A stretch of 64,000 nt of DNA from Profundibacter sp033851955. GTDB lineage: Bacteria > Pseudomonadota > Alphaproteobacteria > Rhodobacterales > Rhodobacteraceae. Positions 59,901 through 64,000 of the stretch are shown piece after piece. The stretch lies in contig JAWSVK010000013.1 in assembly GCA_033851955.1 (NCBI GenBank), positions 73,301 through 137,300 of the forward strand, written 5' to 3'. The translations under genes and the position numbers were made by a program. The notes under the pieces are model-generated. The model worked only from the letters and a program-made list of their open reading frames with translations. It was not told where the DNA came from and searched no databases. Each line of letters starts with the position of its first letter. Positions within the stretch are counted from its first letter, which is position 1.

Positions 59901-60978
59901 CGGGTTGGGGTTCACCTATGACGCAGTGGGCAATCGGACCAGTCGCTCCAGCACTGTGGCGGCCGTGACAACGACCGACACCTATAACTACCTTTCGACG
60001 GACAACCGTTTGGCGTCGATCGCAGGCGGCACGACCCGCACCTTTACCCATGATGCGGCGGGGAATGTGACCTATGACAACCGCTCAGGCGCCGGCTATG
60101 GCTATACCTATGATGCCGCCAACCGGATGGAGTCGTTTTCCATCAACGGGGTGGTGCAGGCCGAGTACAAGTATAATTACTTGGGCCAACAGGCCATTCG
60201 AACCCTGACGCAAACGGGGCAAGTGATCAACTCGGTCTACGGTCCAGATGGCAACCGGATGGCGGAGTTTGACTTTGATCCGGTGAGTAAGGTCAGCACT
60301 TTGCTGCGGGAATACGTCTGGTTCGAAGGCAAACCGATTGCGGTGATTGAGGGTGGGGTGGTTTATTACGTCCGCTCCGATCACATCGGCAAACCCGTGT
60401 TCGCAACGGATGCGACGGGGGCGAAGGTCTGGGAGGCAACGTATCTGCCGTTCGGCGGCGTCCACACCAGCACCGGAACCAACATCAACCTACGCTTCCC
60501 CGGCCAATGGTTCCAGTCCGAGAGCGGGTTGCACCAAAACTGGATGCGCGATTATGACCCGACCACAGGACGGTATATACAGGCCGATCCGTTGGGGTTG
60601 GTTGATGGGGCGTCAGTTTACAGTTATGCTCTACAAAATCCAATGCGCTTTATTGACCCGAGAGGAGAAAGATGTGTCGAATATACTGGGCGAGATGGGA
60701 ACACGTATATTCGATGTACTGGGCCTCAAACCTATTGCCCTTCGGGGGATTGCGGTTGGCAGAACCCAATAAACAATAATCGACAATACAATAGTTGTGT
60801 AGATGAGTGCTCGCTAGATGCTGTTGAAACGGGGTTTTGCTTTACGATGGGGGCCTGCGTTGGAATTGCGTCGGGAACTGGACCAGTTGGTAGTGCGCCA
60901 ACCAATTACGCCTGTCGTACCATTCTCAATCATAGCTGTATCCAGCAATGCCGTAGAAGTTCTACGGGCCGGAACTAA
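56926..60978 (+). CDS. large RHS/YD-repeat protein with cysteine-rich C-terminal tip
   Basis: The 1350-aa product consists of an N-terminal beta-rich region (1-430), many YD/RHS repeats (about 430-1190; for example YTYDVDGNLLTTTDPNG, FGYDALGRVTSSGFG, YDDAGQLTKIDYPSGG), the RHS core ending RYIQADPLGLVDGASVYSY (about 1215-1233) and DPRGE (1244-1248). The last 102 residues (60670-60975) are a variable tip with 11 cysteines. RHS proteins form a shell around a C-terminal toxin. Without the severed signal peptide (56605-56892) it may not be exported. The start is a GTG with no SD. A 57-aa membrane protein follows at 60993. Confidence 0.9.
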   Translation: MSTPIANWCVITSDDGSELGVFPNSPLCVPPATCSPSSGNPTDATTQTKIETADDWVSQKDPRFRLRRFYRSDVRLINAHGFDNVKGHAGVWRQEFSDVLSNSSYYPPNNGRYRFSGSGSAAVAVRKWHSYDLERSVGGLHVVHDGRGTTKHLTSQLSGVGFLDEINWSDGYQIQLERFPHVTGVPDTRRYQLLAISDNRGQRAELTWTNSAVANSTVWVVSKIEIDTDYDGVAFAPQTSVDYAYAENTLSPDNPKISSVTRTDINNSTTDTIAEYSYLTDGAITDVYYPPALTTIRDGRVDGNGNAFDYATFTYQSSGDFTGKISSTEHFGGAISHTFDAASSTVTNPLGRDTVYATTLVEGLERVSSVQGVATSNCLGTALNYDYTPGASEPEGFVYERTERNGSKTTYTLDSKGRVLTKTEDADGLSPRVTTYTWHADYKMPLTRTTSQMSESFSYSAEGLLTQYSQTDLLLGSPNNGEVRTWDYWYTTLASGMKVLTLLDGPGLAANGVVDEVAYTYDVDGNLLTTTDPNGLVTTIISMNEMGQPTRIDNPDGTKWVFGYDALGRVTSSGFGPSWAVLPTNTYTYDVIGQLLSVTNTLGNTWTFTYDEARRLTDTTSPTGEVATYTHDAMGNITRTEYSDGIAAATFWQDIQFDELGRLLKTTGAQGQVWDFTHDVEDNLNTITDPTSLQTTQSFDALNRLVDVVDRAGGTTSMEHNDADQTTKYTDPRLIDTDTVYNGFGDVVSELSADRGTMSYSYNDRGLVTSMTDARGIIVGYVYDDAGQLTKIDYPSGGTPDVTFTYSTTQGHASAGKIALVWDGAIRTDLTYSVYGDGPHPAHKYRYPSNKRYNTYEAMDFEGNYEWLQYPVSNNRIYSDYDTDDRITRLRVKLFATNTYVTIIDNITYLPNGPVTSMTYGDGFTQTRSYDSSYRLTGITDSDATTTLRDVDMGYTARDNLASITDQLDALRNESFTYSTRELVASANGAYGGLGFTYDAVGNRTSRSSTVAAVTTTDTYNYLSTDNRLASIAGGTTRTFTHDAAGNVTYDNRSGAGYGYTYDAANRMESFSINGVVQAEYKYNYLGQQAIRTLTQTGQVINSVYGPDGNRMAEFDFDPVSKVSTLLREYVWFEGKPIAVIEGGVVYYVRSDHIGKPVFATDATGAKVWEATYLPFGGVHTSTGTNINLRFPGQWFQSESGLHQNWMRDYDPTTGRYIQADPLGLVDGASVYSYALQNPMRFIDPRGERCVEYTGRDGNTYIRCTGPQTYCPSGDCGWQNPINNNRQYNSCVDECSLDAVETGFCFTMGACVGIASGTGPVGSAPTNYACRTILNHSCIQQCRRSSTGRN
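59981..60669 (+). repeat. RHS core block, copy A
   Basis: This segment of the lead RHS gene recurs at 61181-61871 (copy B) and in part at 62706-63309 (copy C). From the CAGG(C/T)(C/T)GAGTAC position onward the three copies are each 513 nt long (60157-60669, 61359-61871, 62797-63309) with no net insertion or deletion and few differences. The identity ends abruptly at the DPRGE codons, where the tips begin. Confidence 0.92.
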
Positions 60979-60992
60979 GAAGGAGAGTAGTT

Positions 60993-61166
60993 TTGATAAG
61001 CAGACGTGTAATCGATATAATGGTGCCCATTATCTGTTTTGGGGTGCCGATGGTTGTAGTGGGTTTTATGGAAAACGCAGGAAAGATTTGGGCTAGTAGT
61101 GTAGATATCATTGTTGGATGTATTTTATGCGCTATCTACTATCTGATAATTAGGCCAAGATTGTAA
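60993..61166 (+). CDS. 57-aa membrane protein, candidate immunity to RHS tip 1
   Basis: A TTG-initiated frame of 57 codons starts 14 nt after the RHS stop, preceded 7 nt upstream by an AAGGAG SD. The protein begins MISRRVIDIMVPIICFGVPM and has two hydrophobic segments (about 7-25 and 37-53, ending YYLIIRPRL), so it is a predicted two-span inner-membrane protein. Its position directly behind the tip matches immunity genes of RHS systems. No similarity is known to me. The start codon choice rests on the SD. Confidence 0.68.
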   Translation: MISRRVIDIMVPIICFGVPMVVVGFMENAGKIWASSVDIIVGCILCAIYYLIIRPRL

Positions 61167-61180
61167 CTGGTCGGGCTCTA

Positions 61181-62366
61181 CCTATTAACTCCTCATACGA
61201 CCGACAACCGTTTGGCCTCGATCACAGGCGGCACCACGCGGACCTTCACCCATGATGCGGCGGGGAATGTGACTTATGACAACCGCTCAGGCGCCGGCTA
61301 TGGCTATACCTATGATGCCGCAAACCGGATGGAGTCGTTTTCCATCAACGGGGTGGTTCAGGCCGAGTACAAGTATAATTACTTAGGCCAACAGGCCATT
61401 CGAACCCTGACCCAAACCGGGCAAGTAATCAACTCGGTCTATGGTCCAGACGGCAACCGGATTGCGGAGTTTGACTTTGATCCGGTGGCGGGTACCTCCA
61501 CCCTGATCCGCGAATACGTCTGGTTTGAAGGCGCGCCGATTGCGGTGATTGAGGGCGGGGTGGTTTACTTCGTCCGCTCCGATCATATCGGCAAGCCGGT
61601 GTTTGCAACCGACGCTACGGGGGCGAAGGTCTGGGAGGCGACGTACCTGCCGTTTGGCGGGGTGCATACCTCGTCCGGAGCCAACATCACCCTAAGATTC
61701 CCCGGCCAGTGGTTTCAATCGGAAAGCGGTCTGCACCAAAACTGGATGCGGGACTATGACCCCACTACGGGGCGGTATATACAGGCTGATCCGCTGGGCT
61801 TGGTCGATGGGGCAAGTGTTTATGGGTATGTGGGCCAGAATCCGAGTAGGTATATTGATCCGAGGGGAGAACTTGGAATCCCCGGTGCTGTTGGTGGTGC
61901 AATAGCAGGAGGGGTTGCTGGCTACCTTACTACAGGTTGTATAGAGGGCGCAGTTGTAGGCGCAGGCGCAGGTGCTTTAGCTGGTGCAACAGGTGGGGCT
62001 TTAGGCCTGACATCATTGGGTGCTGGCGCGGTTGGGTTTGTAGGTGCCGGTGCAGGTCAAATTGGAGCTAACTATCTAGCAACAGGTTGCGGCTGTGGAG
62101 ATGGAGAACCAATACCGTTTAATGATCTAATTACTTCCCCGAAGTTTTGGTTTACTAATCTTGGAGGAGCTGCTGGAGCATTTGCAGGCAGTGCATTTGG
62201 AAACCGTGCAGCGTATCAATATGGGCGATGGCGGTATGGTGCGGGTGCCATGTTTAATGCGAGCCGCGAAGCATCTCGGGCGGGTGTTGAAAGCCTAATA
62301 GCCGAAGGTGTTGGGGGATTGGGCGCTGGTGTTGGCGAATACGTTGGTTCTAGATTCGGGAGATGA
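61181..62366 (+). pseudogene. headless RHS cassette 2: core block B with glycine-rich tip
   Basis: The segment repeats the RHS core of the lead gene (from the CCTAT...CGACAACCG position) but has no own start codon or upstream repeats; translation could only begin at an internal TTG (61212). After DPRGE it carries a 164-residue tip (61872-62363) rich in Gly and Ala (GAVVGAGAGALAGATGGALG, GAGAVGFVGAGAGQIGANYL) with YGRWRYGAGAMFNASREASR near the end. The glycine-zipper composition suggests membrane insertion. It is followed by its own small membrane protein. Confidence 0.85.
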
Positions 62367-62632
62367 GTGTGGGATTTGCTTTCATAACTTGGAGTACGAT
62401 GATTGCTGTGAATGCATTTTTGGCTGCGATGGCTTTCTGGTTTGCTTTTAGATTTCGAAGTATGAAGACCTCCATCCGTGTTATTTGGGGCTCAACTGGA
62501 CTAACTGCATTACTTTTGCTGCCCTACTTGGTGCCGTTAGAAAAAGTTAGCAGTATAACACCCCATTATTTTGTATTCGTGGTTCTCTTTTTGGCAGAGA
62601 TTTGGTTCTATAATCGAATTTTTGGGGCATAA
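62363..62632 (+). CDS. 89-aa membrane protein, candidate immunity to RHS tip 2
   Basis: The start ATG at 62363 overlaps the cassette 2 stop (ATGA). The protein has three hydrophobic segments (about 8-30 FITWSTMIAVNAFLAAMAFW, 40-60 VIWGSTGLTALLLLPYLVPL, 67-86 HYFVFVVLFLAEIWFYNRIF). Gene placement and overlap fit an immunity protein. I do not recognise a family. A 70-nt gap follows before cassette 3. Confidence 0.68.
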   Translation: MSVGFAFITWSTMIAVNAFLAAMAFWFAFRFRSMKTSIRVIWGSTGLTALLLLPYLVPLEKVSSITPHYFVFVVLFLAEIWFYNRIFGA

Positions 62633-62705
62633 TATTACTGGCTTCCCTGCGACAGACTTTAGGCTAGTTGCGCACATAAATACTCATCCATGGTACCGCA
62701 GAGGA

Positions 62706-63648
62706 TGCCAAATATGATAATCGCTCGGATCAGAAGTAAAGGTATACCCATGATGCAGCGAACCGGATAGAGAGCTTCTCGACCAATAGCGTTATGCAGG
62801 CTGAGTACAAGTATAATTACTTGGGCCAACAGGCCATTCGAACCCTGACCCAAACGGGTCAGGTGATCAACTCGGTCTATGGTCCAGATGGCAACCGGAT
62901 GGCGGAGTTTGACTTTGATCCGGTGAGTAAGGTCAGCACTTTGCTGCGGGAATACGTCTGGTTCGAAGGCAAACCGATTGCGGTGATTGAGGGTGGGGCG
63001 GTGTATTACGTCCGCTCTGAGCACATCGGCAAGCCGGTGTTCGCGACGGATGCGACGGGGGCGAAGGTCTGGGAAGCAACCTATCTGCCGTTCGGCGGGG
63101 TGCACACCAGCAGCGGTTCTCCGATAAACCTCCGCTTCCCCGGTCAGTGGTTCCAATCCGAGAGCGGGTTACACCAAAACTGGATGCGAGATTATGACCC
63201 GACCACGGGGCGGTATATACAGGCCGACCCGTTGGGGTTGGTTGATGGGGCGAGTGTTTATGGGTATGCTGGGCAAAATCCGAATAGGTATATTGATCAA
63301 AGAGGAGAATTCATAGGACGTGCAATAGTTGGCGCTGCAGCGAATCTCATCATCCAGTCTGGCATAAGTATACTTAAGTATGGCGAAATCCGAGGTAGAT
63401 GTATTGATTTTAGGGATGTAATCTCCAGCGCATTTTTTGCTGGTCTTGGTGTGAAAGCTGGAGCTGCAATAAAATCTCGACGATTGAAGTCCATTGGCGC
63501 TGCTGTTGGAATACCATTCCTGTTCAGGAGAGTGTTAAATCCCATACCGCTCAGAATTGGTGATGAGTGTGAATGCAAGCCGACGAAAAACTTAAAGGGT
63601 TGGGCTAAAATAGCTGTTAACTTTTACGACAATTTTGGAACGCCCTAG
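62706..63648 (+). pseudogene. headless RHS cassette 3: decayed core, tip 3
   Basis: The beginning (about 62706-62796) is a decayed version of the core, with an in-frame TAA at 62737-62739; from 62797 the core block is intact. The core end reads YIDQRGE in place of YIDPRGE. The tip (63310-63645, 112 residues) starts FIGRAIVGAAANLIIQSGIS and contains ILKYGEIRGRCIDFRDVISS and CECKPTKNLKGWAKIAVNFY. It has two hydrophobic stretches and a Lys/Arg-rich middle. Translation could only start at the ATG at 62794. Confidence 0.82.
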
Positions 63649-63661
63649 GAGGTTGGCCCAT

Positions 63662-63895
63662 ATGATTGTTATATTCTTATTCGGAGCAGGCGGTGTGCTG
63701 TGGTACATGTTTAATTTTGACGACCACAGATGGTTTTTTGGCGTTTCCTTACACATCTTGATGGGAATATGTTTAGTCGTGAACTATTTTGAACATGAGT
63801 TTAAAGATAGTCTTTACCTAATTGGTTTGTGGGGCTTATTGGGAGTAGCTCATTGGGCTATGATATGGGAATCGCGGAACAATTTGGATCGTTAA
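63662..63895 (+). CDS. 77-aa membrane protein, candidate immunity to RHS tip 3
   Basis: The ATG at 63662 has a TAGGAGG SD and lies 13 nt after cassette 3. The protein begins MIVIFLFGAGGVLWYMFNFD and has three hydrophobic segments (about 1-17, 29-45, 54-71; LYLIGLWGLLGVAHWAMIWE). It resembles the other two small membrane proteins in size and topology but not in sequence. The presence of a clear SD supports it being expressed even though its cassette is headless. Confidence 0.7.
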   Translation: MIVIFLFGAGGVLWYMFNFDDHRWFFGVSLHILMGICLVVNYFEHEFKDSLYLIGLWGLLGVAHWAMIWESRNNLDR

Positions 63896-63949
63896 CAATA
63901 TGCATTGGTTTTGATGATTTCGTGTTTCTAGACTTACGAAGTCTGCAGG

Positions 63950-64000
63950 TGACCTGCCCCCCAAGGCTCCTTCATTCATAACGAGAGTTTGCGGGTTTGG
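63950..64000. mobile_element. possible end of an insertion sequence at the window edge
   Basis: After the last gene the sequence GGTGACCTGCCCCCCAAGG looks like the TGACCTGCCCCC-type terminal repeat I recall from some IS3-family elements. The element would continue outside the window. This is only a resemblance; the transposase is not visible. Confidence 0.25.

Noticed and set aside
60818..61096. A 92-codon frame overlapping the 57-aa membrane protein and the RHS tip
   Set aside because: It starts inside the RHS tip with no SD and reads through cysteine-rich random sequence; the other frame has a good SD and hydrophobic segments.
1..64000. CRISPR arrays, rRNA genes, replication origin
   Set aside because: No regularly spaced identical repeats of CRISPR length were seen, no rRNA sequence was recognised, and no cluster of DnaA boxes or iterons was found on reading.

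Overview
The window looks like a chromosomal segment of a marine Rhodobacterales (Roseobacter-group) alphaproteobacterium. The support is a split Fo ATP synthase operon with both b' and b subunits, a ffh-rpsP-rimM-trmD-rplS operon carrying bluB, glcDEF glycolate oxidase, Hint-domain and Core-2/I-branching proteins typical of the group, and a palindromic intergenic repeat (gcctccggcggggatattt type) at four convergent gene ends. No genus can be assigned from the sequence alone.

Layout. 1-6.1 kb (minus): ffh, a GNAT acetyltransferase, chorismate mutase, rpsP, bluB, rimM, a sulfotransferase-like gene, trmD and rplS. 6.3-10.3 kb: azoreductase/LysR divergent pair, two DMT exporters and an ArsR regulator. 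10.5-13.1 kb: atpI-B-E-F'-F with an intrinsic terminator. 13.7-14.9 kb: an FMN riboswitch in front of a DMT protein, probably a RibN-type riboflavin importer. 14.9-24.9 kb: GntR regulator, OmpA lipoprotein, AraC-Ogt fusion, Hint protein, nth, a PfkB kinase and a small glycan-related group (sulfotransferase, Core-2/I-branching transferase, GT87). 25-28.6 kb: polA and hyi. 29.2-36 kb: MoxR/DUF58/BatA-like membrane operon. 37-41 kb: glcDEF. 41-43.2 kb: two trypsin-like proteases and a heat-shock-controlled hsp20. 43.4-48.5 kb: VWA protein with its ECF sigma factor, and copA. 49-54.4 kb: LacI-type repressor and an RND efflux operon.

The last 9.4 kb, after tRNA-Arg(CCU) at 54.6 kb, differ: a truncated integrase, a dead IS256-type transposase and an array of RHS (YD-repeat) polymorphic-toxin genes. 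One long RHS gene is followed by two headless RHS C-terminal cassettes. The three copies share a 513-nt block with no net length change, then diverge completely into three different tips. Each tip is followed immediately by its own small membrane protein, a candidate immunity protein; one (57 aa, TTG start) is easily missed. This array is the most novel-looking feature. The lead RHS gene has an in-frame stop codon separating its signal peptide from its body.

Regulatory signals readable here: a sigma-32-type promoter plus ROSE-like thermometer at hsp20, an FMN riboswitch with a Shine-Dalgarno-sequestering hairpin, a MerR-type 19-bp-spacer promoter at copA, an ATTC-N8-GAAT operator (SqrR/BigR type) at the RND operon, gluconate-repressor-like boxes at the LacI gene, and a TGGT-N11-ACCA palindrome shared by the GntR gene and glcDEF.
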